Numbered from the stretch's first letter, positions 8,388-16,974 are shown. The stretch is DNA of 49,918 nt from Spirochaetota bacterium (GCA_035477215.1 DATIKU010000022.1:1-49918); one strand, 5' to 3'. Numbers and translations are program-made. Notes: generated from the letters alone by a model not told the origin.

Positions 8388-9263
8388 TCAACCGGCGACA
8401 CGCGCATAGCCGTTCGAGAGCACGCGACCGCCGTCGCCATGCACCTCGAAGAAGAGGTCGACGCCGCCACCGCGATCGCGCCTGGCCGTCAGCCGTACAC
8501 GGATATCCCCCGGCGGGACCACCATGCCGGTGAACCGGCATGAGAGCTCCTTTATTGTTCGGGAATCGCCGCCCGCCTCCCGGTCGGCCAGCTCGCGCGC
8601 CGCGTAGGCGAGCGTCGCCGTGCCCTGAAGGATTATATCCGGCAGGCCCACCATCCGCGCGAAGGCCACCGAGGTATGGATGGGGAAACGGATGTTCGTG
8701 CAGCCGTCATAGACGAATGGGCGCATGCGGTCTATTCGTATCACGCGCTCCCAGCGCGCCGGCGCATCGTCCCCGGGCGACGGCACAAGCGGAATATCCT
8801 TCCCCCCGCGGCCCTCACCCACGCACTCCACGCCGCGCATCATCGCCCCTATGTGCTCGGTAAAAACCGGCTGACCGTCGCGGTCCAGCGCGTCGAAACG
8901 GATCACGGTGACCGTGCCGGCGCGGTGCGGCAGGATGGCCGCGACCCGTCCCTTAATGGTCAGCTCGTCACCCGGACGCACCGGGCGGTGAAAGGCGAGG
9001 TGCTCGGTATAGTGCACCTGCGTTTTGATGATGTCCGTGGGAAAAGATTCGTCCTCGATGAATTCCCATATCCGCTCCGAAATCGGCCACGTAAGGGCCA
9101 CGGCGAACATGGGCGGCGCAATGACGGCCTTGCCGCCCTCATCGTCGAAATACAGCGGGTTTTCATCGTCGATCGCCGCCGCGTAATTCATCGTGGCGCG
9201 CCAGTCCACGGTGGCCCTGTATTCCTTCAGCGGGGTCCCCACAAACGACGAATCGAGCTTCAT
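8388..9263 (-). CDS. Double-hotdog MaoC-like acyl-CoA hydratase/dehydratase
   Basis: 291 residues forming two hotdog repeats. The N-terminal half has NYAAAIDDENPLYFDD and a RPGDELTIKGRV strand pair. The C-terminal half carries DGCTNIRFPIHTSVAFA and LPDIILQGTATLAYAARE, which corresponds to the hydratase-2 signature with the catalytic His in FPIH. The Asp of the classical S-G-D-x-N-P motif is not in register, as in FAS1-like/mesaconyl-type relatives. It would hydrate an enoyl-CoA (or dehydrate a hydroxyacyl-CoA) made by the upstream synthetase. AGGAAGGA precedes the ATG. It is followed by tetR. Confidence 0.85.
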   Translation of the reverse strand: MKLDSSFVGTPLKEYRATVDWRATMNYAAAIDDENPLYFDDEGGKAVIAPPMFAVALTWPISERIWEFIEDESFPTDIIKTQVHYTEHLAFHRPVRPGDELTIKGRVAAILPHRAGTVTVIRFDALDRDGQPVFTEHIGAMMRGVECVGEGRGGKDIPLVPSPGDDAPARWERVIRIDRMRPFVYDGCTNIRFPIHTSVAFARMVGLPDIILQGTATLAYAARELADREAGGDSRTIKELSCRFTGMVVPPGDIRVRLTARRDRGGGVDLFFEVHGDGGRVLSNGYARVAG

Positions 9264-9329
9264 GTATCCTTCCTCATGTCTTCATGGCGCCGTGCGCTCG
9301 GGCGCGGGGCGCCATGAAGCGCATACCGC

Positions 9330-10922
9330 TTATTTTTTCAGCATCTCGTTGATCTCGTCCCGAAGCGCCAGCTTGTTCACCTTGCCGTTGGCCAGAAGCG
9401 GCAATAGCGGACGGATGAAGTACTTCTTGGGCAGCTTGTAATTCGCCAGCTTTGGCTTGCAGTAAACCAACAGCTCCTCCTCGGTGACATTCTTGCCCGG
9501 CGTCGGCATCACGAAGGCCCAACCCACTTCCTGGTAAAGCTCGTCGGGAACACCCATCACCGCCGCAAAGAGGACCGCGTCCTGCGACTCGATCACCTCT
9601 TCCACCTCGCGCGGGTAGACGTTTTCCCCGCCGGTCTTGAACATCTCCGATTTCCTTCCGGTTATATGGATGTACCCCTGCTTGTCCTTGAACGCGAGGT
9701 CGCTCGTGTAATACCAGCCTTCTTTATCCAGCACCTCTGCGGTCGCCGCCGGGTTGTTGAAGTACTCCTTGAACATAAAGGCCCCGCGCACCGCGATCTC
9801 GCCGATCTCGCCGTCGGGAAGCTCCCTGCGCTCGTTGTCTACAATCTTCAGTTCAAACGGCGGCGCAATCTTGCCGGCCGTGGACAGAAGAACATCGTCG
9901 TTGTCGCCCTTCTCCGTGTAGGTCACGAAACCGCAGACCTCGGTGCTTCCGTAACCGGTAATGAGGCTCGCGCCCGTTTTTTTACATATCGCCGAGAGCG
10001 CCTCGATCATCGCCTTCGGCGCCGCCGATCCAGCCCACGCGAAGAGCTCGATATTGGACCAGTCCACGTCCTTGAATCCTGGCTGCATCATCTGAAGCAG
10101 GAACATCACCGGCACCTGGCCGAGGACGTTAAGCTTTTCCTTTTCCAGCATCGCAAGAGACGCCACCGGATCGAATCGGTCCATGCAGACGATGCAACCG
10201 CCGACCATGATGGCGGCGAAACCGATCTCGACGTCGGCGGCGACATGGTTGATGGGAAAATGCAGAAGGGCCCTTCCGCCCTGGCGGAAATAGAATTTTT
10301 TGATTTCAACCTTGATGTTCTCGATGATGCTGTAATGCGTGTGCACCACGCCCTTGGGCTTCCCTGTCGATCCGGAAGTGTACATGAGCAGGGCGCTGTC
10401 GTGCTCTTCGACGGCGGCGGAGCGTTTCTCGAGCTCCGCGTCAAGGTCTTTCCGGGGCTTTTCGACGTACCCGGCATAAGATTCCGATCCCTCCACGGGT
10501 TCTCCGATTACCAGCAGTTTTTTGATTGATGGGCATTCATTCGCAAGAGCGCGGATTGTTTCCGAGAGATCGTTCCCCATGAAATCGCGCACCGCCACCA
10601 GTACGGTCGGTTTCGAATCGTTCACCTGGTAGCGCAGCTCGTCCAGCGTGAACTTGGGATTGAGCCCCAGCCACATGGCCCCGATTTTGCTGGCGGCCAT
10701 ATAGGTTACCAGAAATTCCGTGCGCGCCATGGCGAGCAGGGCCACGCGGTCGCCCTTTTTCACACCCGCCTCGATGAATGCCTTCGCGGCGAGGTCCATG
10801 TTTTTCTTGAAATCGCTCCAGGAAAGCCGCGTCTCCTCGAAAACCAGTGCCTCGGCGCCCGGCGTTTCGGCGGCCCATTTTTCGACGTAATGCCAGGTCA
10901 GATTCAGCTTCTTCCAGTTCAT
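9330..10922 (-). CDS. AMP-forming acyl-CoA synthetase
   Basis: 530 residues, the usual length of class I adenylate-forming ligases. The reaction is carboxylic acid + ATP + CoA to acyl-CoA. Motifs in order: YTSGSTGKPKGVVHTH (about 181-196, P-loop), GYGSTE (A5), GWYYTSD (A7), GRKSEMFKTGGENVYP (A8 hinge) and the C-terminal NGKVNK with the adenylation Lys. The start is supported by AAGGAGGA 5 nt before the ATG. It heads an operon with the MaoC-like hydratase and tetR. A medium- or long-chain or aromatic acid substrate is possible; the sequence does not decide it. Confidence 0.92.
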   Translation of the reverse strand: MNWKKLNLTWHYVEKWAAETPGAEALVFEETRLSWSDFKKNMDLAAKAFIEAGVKKGDRVALLAMARTEFLVTYMAASKIGAMWLGLNPKFTLDELRYQVNDSKPTVLVAVRDFMGNDLSETIRALANECPSIKKLLVIGEPVEGSESYAGYVEKPRKDLDAELEKRSAAVEEHDSALLMYTSGSTGKPKGVVHTHYSIIENIKVEIKKFYFRQGGRALLHFPINHVAADVEIGFAAIMVGGCIVCMDRFDPVASLAMLEKEKLNVLGQVPVMFLLQMMQPGFKDVDWSNIELFAWAGSAAPKAMIEALSAICKKTGASLITGYGSTEVCGFVTYTEKGDNDDVLLSTAGKIAPPFELKIVDNERRELPDGEIGEIAVRGAFMFKEYFNNPAATAEVLDKEGWYYTSDLAFKDKQGYIHITGRKSEMFKTGGENVYPREVEEVIESQDAVLFAAVMGVPDELYQEVGWAFVMPTPGKNVTEEELLVYCKPKLANYKLPKKYFIRPLLPLLANGKVNKLALRDEINEMLKK

Positions 10923-11107
10923 GCGATCCTCCTTGTCTGTTGAATGTGTATCGCGCCGGACCGGCTATGGGGGAGCTCGTGGAAGGCGCCATTCCGGCTG
11001 TTACACCATGAACATCCCGGTCTTCAACCAGTACATCCATTCCACTCCCCGAGCGAACGGGGGAACGCGATAACGGAGCAAACCGGATTTATTCACGGCA
11101 CGAAAAC

Positions 11108-11136
11108 CATATATGACAATATCGACGACATGTCAA
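11108..11136 (-). promoter_or_regulatory. Sigma-70-type promoter of the acyl-CoA synthetase operon
   Basis: Minus strand: perfect -35 TTGACA (11136-11131), 17-nt spacer, -10 TATATG (11113-11108). The transcript would have a leader of about 180 nt before the synthetase gene. The 363-bp gap 10923-11285 holds only this promoter, the adjoining repeats and the leader. Confidence 0.6.
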
Positions 11137-11143
11137 CAAGAAA

Positions 11144-11187
11144 ACAATGTTACGAAAATTCTCAATAATTGTAACAATGTTACGAAA
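11144..11187. promoter_or_regulatory. Operator-like direct repeats upstream of the acs promoter
   Basis: The 14-mer ACAATGTTACGAAA occurs at 11144-11157 and again at 11174-11187, spaced by 30 bp (about three helical turns). The second copy is part of a palindrome GTAAC-AAT-GTTAC (11171-11183). The pair begins 8 bp upstream of the -35 box. Palindromes of this size are typical TetR targets, and a tetR gene is the third gene of the operon, so these are the best candidate sites. The first copy keeps only one good half-site. Confidence 0.5.
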
Positions 11188-11285
11188 CACCGCGGGGACC
11201 GGTCCGCAAAATACCGGCGAGGAACAAGCCTGATTGCTGGAATATACGATTAGCAGATGATTCGTTCGTGGATAAATACGGGGCT

Positions 11286-12629
11286 TTACAATCGTACCAC
11301 CCGCCCTTCCACCCTCGCCCGGTCCGCGGCGAAGGCCATGAGATGGCTCTGGAGCGATTCGCGCGCCGAGGTGAGGCTGCTTCCGCCGGCGAGGACCGAT
11401 ACATAATTATCCATAATCCCTTCGTCGCCCTCGGAATGCCCCAGAAGGTCCGTTCTGACCGGGTAGCGCTTCACACGAGAATAACCGTGAAGGGCGACCT
11501 CGAGATCTCCGCCCGCACCGAAGCGCGCGCGCAGAGTGCCCGCGCTTCCGTCGATACGGAGCGTGCGCCCCTCAATCGCCGAGAATCCGTGCATTCGTAA
11601 AACCGCGGTGGCTCCGTTTTCGAATCCGATCACCGTTTCCTGGTGGTCCACCTGGTCGTTGTCGCACCGGTACACGCAGCGCCCGTACGGTCCCTCGCGG
11701 AGCGCCCGCATCACGCCCGTCCCCGAGAGGTCGTCGGTTATGGTCGATGTCGGCCACTCCCTCCACCGCGCATAGGCGCGCAGGCCGGGGATGAAACGCG
11801 AAAGCCCCGGCGCGCCGAGCAGAATCTTGGCCGCCAGCGAGAGCGCACCCGCATTCATCATCGCGAGCGCTTTTTTGAGCGGTACGCCGTACAGGTAGGT
11901 CGCGACCGCCTCGTAGGGGCAGGCCGGTGCCGCCGGACAACCGTCCGTGCAGCGCCCGGGCGCACCCGGGGGGGCGCTTGCGGCGGTGAAATGATCCAGT
12001 CCGCCGGCCGAAGCGATCGATCGCGGCGGGCTGCCGGCGAACCAGTACAGCAGATCGAGATCGTGCGAGCACTTTGCCAGGATCATGGGGGAGGATTCGT
12101 CGTTGCGGCGCCAGTTGCCGCGCACGTATGAATGGGCCATGTGGTAATATGCCACGTTCTCGGCGTGATACATTGTATGGACGCGCCCGATCGTCCCCGA
12201 GTCGAGGATGTCCTTCACAGCGCGAAAGAGGGCCGTGTAGCGCAGCACGTGGCATACGCAGAGACCGCGTCCCGACGCCTCCGCCGCGCCGACAATGGCC
12301 AGGCACTCTTCCTCCGTAAGCGCCATGGGTTTTTCGAGGAGCACGTGATAGCCGCGGGCGAGGGCGCCTACCGCGGGTGCGGTATGCATGGCGTCCTGGG
12401 TCGCTATGATCGCGCCGTCGGCCATGAGCGGCCGGTCCAGAAGTTCCTCCCACGACACAAACACGTTCGAATCCGGTATTCCGTGAAGCCGGGCCGCGCG
12501 GCGCCTGCGTTCCGTAACCGGTTCGGCAAGCGCCACAATGCGCAACCTGTCCGGATGGCGAAGCGCGTACGCCGCGTAGATCACGCCACGGTCGCCCGAT
12601 CCTATGAGGATGGCCGTTGCCGGTTTCAT
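11286..12629 (-). CDS. Gfo/Idh/MocA-family oxidoreductase
   Basis: 447 residues. The N-terminal Rossmann fold starts AILIGSGDRGVIYAAYA (GxGxxG variant GSGDRG) and contains the family EKPMALT motif with the conserved Lys (about residue 99). The C-terminal substrate domain has KCSHDLDLLYW, the usual catalytic His-Asp region. A Cys-rich insert lies near residues 228-240 (CTDGCPAAPACPYEA), which is uncommon and may bind metal. These enzymes oxidise or reduce sugars, inositols or their derivatives with NAD(P). The gene starts 6 bp after the NagB/PIG-L fusion gene, so the two probably act on the same amino sugar or glycoside. Confidence 0.85.
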   Translation of the reverse strand: MKPATAILIGSGDRGVIYAAYALRHPDRLRIVALAEPVTERRRRAARLHGIPDSNVFVSWEELLDRPLMADGAIIATQDAMHTAPAVGALARGYHVLLEKPMALTEEECLAIVGAAEASGRGLCVCHVLRYTALFRAVKDILDSGTIGRVHTMYHAENVAYYHMAHSYVRGNWRRNDESSPMILAKCSHDLDLLYWFAGSPPRSIASAGGLDHFTAASAPPGAPGRCTDGCPAAPACPYEAVATYLYGVPLKKALAMMNAGALSLAAKILLGAPGLSRFIPGLRAYARWREWPTSTITDDLSGTGVMRALREGPYGRCVYRCDNDQVDHQETVIGFENGATAVLRMHGFSAIEGRTLRIDGSAGTLRARFGAGGDLEVALHGYSRVKRYPVRTDLLGHSEGDEGIMDNYVSVLAGGSSLTSARESLQSHLMAFAADRARVEGRVVRL

Positions 12630-12635
12630 CCCGGG

Positions 12636-14978
12636 CTACTTCGCCTCGGCCGATCGCCGGATCGCGCGCGCCGAGGCATAGAACTCGGGAAGCGACATGC
12701 GCTTTATAAAGACGAAGCCCCGCGTGGCGCGAAGCAGGGGGCTCGGATGCTCGTGGAAGCAACTCCTTCCCAGGCAGGTCTTGAGCACGCGGTACTGCTC
12801 CACCTGGATGCGCTGGGCGAGCTGCGCAAAGGTGCCCTCGTGCTCGTGACTGGGAAACGACGCATCAGCCTGGGAGACGAAGGCGTTCTCGAAGGCGCTC
12901 TTTAGTACGGCAAACATGTTGAGCGAGACCGGAACGAAGACGTCGGCCTCCGACGGGTGAAAGCGATACCAGACATTTCTATAACCGATTACCTCGATAT
13001 TGCTCCGGCCGCTCTCCTTTTCGTAAAGCCGGAGCGCCGCGGCGACCGCCTGCAGCACCTTGTAGTGCGTATCGGGGCCGCTCGCCTCCGGATCGAAGGC
13101 CACGGTCACCACGTCCGGCCGTACCTCCTGTAAAACCCGGAGCACCGGAAGCGCGTCCCGTTCCTCGAGCGGCTCCTCGGAAAAGAGCTCGCCCTGGTAA
13201 AAGCCGAGTCGCAGGTGACGGATCGACCCGCTGTCGAAGCCGAAATAGCCCCACTTGCAGTCCGATTCCCACTCCCTGATCATGCCCTTGAACTTCTGTA
13301 TGTAGGGCAGGTCCTTCTTGCCCGGGTACTGCGTCTCGAAGTAGTTCACCAGTTCGTTAATCCGGTGGCGCAGGTTCTCGATGTCCCCGTCCTCGAATAT
13401 CTCCATGAGGTTTCGAAGCATCCTCCGCGCCACCCCCTCGTCGCGCGTCTCCCGCTGCTCTTCCGCCACGCCGTCCAGGTACTGCCACACATCGCGGCGA
13501 CGGCCGTAGACATTGCCGGGACTGAAATAGCCCTCGCGTATAAGCGTATCGAAGCGCCCCTCCAACAGAAAACGGCAGAGGATGCGCACCTGCGCGAGCG
13601 CGTGCCGGTTGGTGACGGCGGTGAAGCCCGAGGTCATATACGCAAAGGTGTGGTGGTTCGAGGCGTCGCGGATATGGCGCACGGCATAGGGAAGATAGCC
13701 CAGGATGATGTCGTCGTGGTGTGGAGCGGTATGGAGAAAGCGCCTGCCCGAGACGCTTCGTGCGCCGTCGTCGATCTTTTTTCGCAGGCGGTCGGCAACG
13801 GAGACCGCGATGTCCCGGGGTTCCGTGCCGGTTTTCGACGGCAGAAGCGCGCAGAAACGATCGCCGTCGAAATCGGAACCGTTTAGGTCGACGATCGGCT
13901 TTCCGAGCCGCAGGGAGAGGTCGATCACCGCCCGCTCCACGTCGGCGGGAGCGGGCGACTCATTCGCGGCGAAAAGCCTGAAACTTCGCTCTTCCAGACG
14001 CACGGCCGCCCCTGCGGTGACGTACAGCCGCGCCGCGGGCAGAACGCGAAGCGCCGTGGCTGGATGGAGAAGCCCGGTCCCGGCCTCGACCGCGTCGCGC
14101 ACCACGCCGGCCCGGGCCTCGCCCGCAGCCATGATAACGGCGACGCAGCCGCGGTTGGCGGTGATGGTCGCAAGCCCTATGGTGATGACAAGTCGCTTCT
14201 TCGCCACCTCGATACCGCCCAGGTCGGTCGCGGAGGCCGCCTGGGTCTCGTAATTGGTCTCGGTGAGGCGGGTGGTCGAATGATGGTCCGAGCCGCTCAT
14301 ATTGAAGGCGATGTGGCCGTCCGGACCGATCCCTCCCATAAAAAAACCGATACCCCCCATGTCGCGAATGCGCTCCTCGTAGTCATGGCACCACTGGTCG
14401 ATCCGCAGTAGTACGTCTTTCTGTAAATGCTCAACGGGGCCCTTCGCGTGCCTCAGGCGAAGCGACAGGTCCACCGTAGACTCCGGCCAGACCTTCTCGA
14501 GAGCGAGCCCGGCGGGAAGGCCGATGCGCGAGCAATCGATTAACAGCGCCTTTCCGGGATCGAGACCGAAACCGTCGATATAGTAATTGTTTACATAGTG
14601 GTAGAAGCTGTTGTGATGGCCCGGCTCTATCGGATAGAACTCGTCGATCTGAACAAGATGAAGGCTTCTCATGTCCGGGACGATGGATGGATCGACGCCG
14701 CCGGCCTCGAGCTCGCGCGTCGTCGCAGCCTCGTTCCAGCCCGCGAGAAAACGCTTCGTCCACTTGATGAAATACTCGGGTGTTTTCCCCGTCGGAAGAG
14801 CTATCACGCCGCCAGGATTGCGCTGGACCCACTCAAGAAAGCGCAGCGCCGCGAGCCTCCCCAGCGCCGGAAAACTCTCGACCACGACTACCCCCGTCTT
14901 CTCGCGCGGCGGGTACAAAAGCTCAATGCCGCCGCTCTGAAGCGCGAGCGACTCCACTCTCGATTCCGGTGCGTTCAC
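12636..14978 (-). CDS. NagB-like deaminase fused to a PIG-L/LmbE-type domain
   Basis: A protein of about 780 residues. The N-terminal half resembles glucosamine-6-phosphate deaminase: LPTGKTPEYF, QIDEF, and GGIGPDGHIAFN. The C-terminal half has HTAPHHDDIILGYLP, the metal motif of PIG-L deacetylases, followed by about 340 residues of unassigned and PIG-L-like sequence. Related NagB-LmbE fusions occur in Bacteroidetes at about 640 residues, so this one is long. In Escherichia coli NagB the sequence after GHIAFN continues E-P with a catalytic Glu148; here it is N-M-S, so that Glu is absent. The start GTG at 14978 is preferred because GGAGG lies 6 nt upstream; an ATG at 15008 lacks one. It may deacetylate and deaminate an amino sugar. 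Confidence 0.8.
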   Translation of the reverse strand: MNAPESRVESLALQSGGIELLYPPREKTGVVVVESFPALGRLAALRFLEWVQRNPGGVIALPTGKTPEYFIKWTKRFLAGWNEAATTRELEAGGVDPSIVPDMRSLHLVQIDEFYPIEPGHHNSFYHYVNNYYIDGFGLDPGKALLIDCSRIGLPAGLALEKVWPESTVDLSLRLRHAKGPVEHLQKDVLLRIDQWCHDYEERIRDMGGIGFFMGGIGPDGHIAFNMSGSDHHSTTRLTETNYETQAASATDLGGIEVAKKRLVITIGLATITANRGCVAVIMAAGEARAGVVRDAVEAGTGLLHPATALRVLPAARLYVTAGAAVRLEERSFRLFAANESPAPADVERAVIDLSLRLGKPIVDLNGSDFDGDRFCALLPSKTGTEPRDIAVSVADRLRKKIDDGARSVSGRRFLHTAPHHDDIILGYLPYAVRHIRDASNHHTFAYMTSGFTAVTNRHALAQVRILCRFLLEGRFDTLIREGYFSPGNVYGRRRDVWQYLDGVAEEQRETRDEGVARRMLRNLMEIFEDGDIENLRHRINELVNYFETQYPGKKDLPYIQKFKGMIREWESDCKWGYFGFDSGSIRHLRLGFYQGELFSEEPLEERDALPVLRVLQEVRPDVVTVAFDPEASGPDTHYKVLQAVAAALRLYEKESGRSNIEVIGYRNVWYRFHPSEADVFVPVSLNMFAVLKSAFENAFVSQADASFPSHEHEGTFAQLAQRIQVEQYRVLKTCLGRSCFHEHPSPLLRATRGFVFIKRMSLPEFYASARAIRRSAEAK

Positions 14979-15104
14979 GCGCTGCCTCCGGCCCCGACGA
15001 TAAAACATGGAACGCGAATGTGCAAGAAATATTTATCCCTCGCGCACTCCCCGGCGCACAATAAAAAAAATATGATTAAATAATGGTTTAACATCCAATT
15101 AGCC

Positions 15105-15133
15105 TTGACATGGGAAAGGTATCGCGATACAAG
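15105..15133 (+). promoter_or_regulatory. Promoter with a perfect 12-bp palindrome
   Basis: Plus strand: -35 TTGACA (15105-15110), 17-nt spacer, -10 TACAAG (15128-15133). The palindrome GTATCGCGATAC (15119-15130) runs through the spacer and into the -10, where a bound repressor would block polymerase. It lies about 80 bp before the ATP-grasp gene. Confidence 0.45.
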
Positions 15134-15212
15134 GAAATATTATGTCTCATAGAAAATGACGCTCTCACCGTCATGAATACGACGGGGTTTATGCAAAAGC
15201 GTCGGGAGGACG

Positions 15213-16223
15213 ATGCCTTCACAAAGGGATGCCGCGGAGCTGCCGGTTCTCATGATCTACAACCTTGATACCGGTTGGGAAAAACACCACAAGGACGGCC
15301 AGACGGCGGAAATACAGCGGATGAGCTCTTCGCTCGAGGAGCTGGGCCATCCCGTCTCTCTTCTCGAGATCAACGGCAACACCCTTCATCGTAACCTTGC
15401 CGGTTACAAACCCAACGACTGGATCGTCATGAACCTGTGCGAAGATATCCCCGGCGTACCGCACAGCGAAGCCATCGTAGCGCACGCCCTCGAAAAGCGC
15501 AACATGGTCTACACCGGCTCCCCTCCGGAGATAATCGGCAACTGCGAGGACAAGCAATACGTAAAGCAGACCCTCGATGCGCGCGGTCTTCCCACTCCTC
15601 TCTGGGGCGTTTATAATACACCGTCGGCTCCGGGCTGGAACTGTTTTCCCGCAATCGTCAAACCGGCCAACGAACATTGCAGCCTGGGCATCAGCTCCGA
15701 ATCGGTCGTACTCAACCGTAAGGAGCTGGAACGGCAAATCGGGAATATCATCCGCACCTTCAACCAGCCCGCCCTCGTAGAGGACTTCATCGATGGGCGC
15801 GAGTTCCATGTTTCTCTCGTTGGAAACGGCTCACTGCTCATGCTCCCGCCGGTTGAAATGGATTTCTCCCGGTGCCCGGACATCCACGACCGGTTGTGCA
15901 CGTATGACGCCAAGTTTATTCCCGGATCGAAACACTATGAAGCCATAACAAGCTATATTCCCGCCTCCCTCTCCGACGGGGAATATGGCGAACTCGAACA
16001 GACCTGTACCGAATGCTTCCGTGCCTTCAATTGCCGCGATTATGCGCGTTTGGACATTCGTCTCCGGGACGGCATATTCTACATACTCGACATCAATCCG
16101 AACCCCGACATCAGCTCCGACGCCAGCATGGCCTGCGCCGCGGAGCATATCGGCCTGTCGTACGGGGAGCTCGGAAGCCATCTCGTCCGGCTCGCCGCCA
16201 GCCGCCATCCGGTCCTCGGTTGA
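15213..16223 (+). CDS. D-Ala-D-Ala ligase-like ATP-grasp enzyme
   Basis: 336 residues with an ATP-grasp fold close to D-alanine:D-alanine ligase. Features are a central MNLCEDIPGVPHSEA segment, the ATP-binding IVKPANEHCSLGIS (Lys150), EDFIDGREFHVSLVG (grasp Glu190) and a C-terminal metal site RLDIRLRDGIFYILDINPNP. In true Ddl the last motif is usually E-x-N-x-x-P-G; here it is D-I-N-P-N-P, which argues for another amino-acid or peptide substrate. GGGAGG precedes the ATG. It stands alone, divergent from the NagB fusion gene. Confidence 0.8.
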   Translation: MPSQRDAAELPVLMIYNLDTGWEKHHKDGQTAEIQRMSSSLEELGHPVSLLEINGNTLHRNLAGYKPNDWIVMNLCEDIPGVPHSEAIVAHALEKRNMVYTGSPPEIIGNCEDKQYVKQTLDARGLPTPLWGVYNTPSAPGWNCFPAIVKPANEHCSLGISSESVVLNRKELERQIGNIIRTFNQPALVEDFIDGREFHVSLVGNGSLLMLPPVEMDFSRCPDIHDRLCTYDAKFIPGSKHYEAITSYIPASLSDGEYGELEQTCTECFRAFNCRDYARLDIRLRDGIFYILDINPNPDISSDASMACAAEHIGLSYGELGSHLVRLAASRHPVLG

Positions 16224-16296
16224 GTTAAGATTGTCGGGCCATCGAGTCATCTACCTTCCGTGCCTTTAGCCGAATAATTAATGGGTACCTCGAAAA

Positions 16297-16335
16297 ATCA
16301 GGACATTCATTATTAAAATAATCGTAAGTCCTGAT
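16297..16335. repeat. Nested inverted repeat between the ATP-grasp gene and arsR
   Basis: Arms ATCAGGAC (16297-16304) and GTCCTGAT (16328-16335) enclose a second, AT-rich inverted repeat ATTATT-AA-AATAAT (16309-16322). There is no T tract after it, so it is not an ordinary terminator. It could be a small cruciform or transcript-end hairpin. Confidence 0.5.
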
Positions 16336-16416
16336 ATCACCAGCAGTTGCACCCACGGTGGAACTTCAAAAAACTGATTATAGAGGTTCTCTTAATCTTA
16401 AAAAACGTAAAAAATC

Positions 16417-16450
16417 TTGCTGATTATTGGCTATTTGGCTATATTGCCAA
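16417..16450 (+). promoter_or_regulatory. arsR promoter with embedded operator
   Basis: -35 TTGCTG (16417-16422), 17-nt spacer, -10 TATATT (16440-16445). The -10 sits exactly between the arms of TTGGC-TATATT-GCCAA (16435-16450), and the arm sequence TTGGCTAT also occurs as a tandem copy at 16427-16434. An ArsR dimer bound here would occlude the -10. The start site would fall at about 16452, next to the arsR ATG. Confidence 0.55.
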
Positions 16451-16452
16451 GC

Positions 16453-16833
16453 ATGAAAAAAATGGACGGAACACGCTCCGAGGAGCGTTTGGCTCTGTAT
16501 GAAGCCAGGACTAAGATAATCAAGGCGATGGCCCATCCAACGCGTCTTTTCATCGTCGAGGAGCTTGAAAAAAACGAAAGATGCGTCAATGAGCTCACCG
16601 AGATGATAGGTGCCGACATGTCCACGGTCTCGAAACACCTGTCGGTTCTTAAAAATGCCGGACTGGTCGGGGACCGAAAAGCGGGCACGAACATCTATTA
16701 CTTTCTTAAAACGCCCTGTATTCTGGGCTTCCTCGGCTGTGTCGAGAAGGTCATGGAATTCAACGCGGCACAGCAGACGGAAATACTCAGATGCTGCAAA
16801 CAGCGGGAAAAACGCCCCCTTCTTCCTGAATAA
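16453..16833 (+). CDS. arsR: ArsR-family metalloid-responsive repressor
   Basis: 126 residues with a winged helix-turn-helix: AMAHPTRLFIVEELEKNERCVNELTEM and MSTVSKHLSVLKNAGLV (recognition helix). Possible As(III) ligands are Cys44 in ERCVNEL and a C-terminal set Cys89, Cys96, Cys114 and Cys115, rather than the classical CVC pair. The repressor would release DNA on binding arsenite. The ATG at 16453 directly follows the operator and has no ribosome-binding site, so the mRNA may be leaderless. It heads the arsenic island. Confidence 0.88.
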   Translation: MKKMDGTRSEERLALYEARTKIIKAMAHPTRLFIVEELEKNERCVNELTEMIGADMSTVSKHLSVLKNAGLVGDRKAGTNIYYFLKTPCILGFLGCVEKVMEFNAAQQTEILRCCKQREKRPLLPE

Positions 16834-16878
16834 CTACAGGGCCATTGTACGAATCCAACCTGATAAGGAGAGCTGTAA

Positions 16879-16974
16879 ATGAATGTTGAATGGTACGCGC
16901 GGGAGCATTTGCTCCTCTGCCTGGCGCCCGCGTTCTTTATCGCCTGCGGAATCGGTGTTTTCGTGCGCCAGTAA
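16879..16974 (+). pseudogene. Stub of a YraQ/UPF0718-type permease (31 codons)
   Basis: A 31-codon frame with a perfect AAGGAG 8 nt before its ATG encodes HLLLCLAPAFFIACGIGVFV, matching from memory the first membrane span of the large permeases that often follow arsR. It stops with TAA directly after VFVRQ, where the family continues for about 400 more residues. The next 260 bp contain no recognisable continuation in any frame. Either it is a decayed permease whose 5' end survives, or a small membrane protein is still translated. Confidence 0.5.

Noticed and set aside
10537-11040. A minus-strand frame starting in the acs leader
   Set aside because: It overlaps the acyl-CoA synthetase in another frame and shows no protein-like pattern beyond the overlap.
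11643-12905. Two long plus-strand frames over the MocA and NagB genes
   Set aside because: Both are antisense shadows of genes with conserved motifs.
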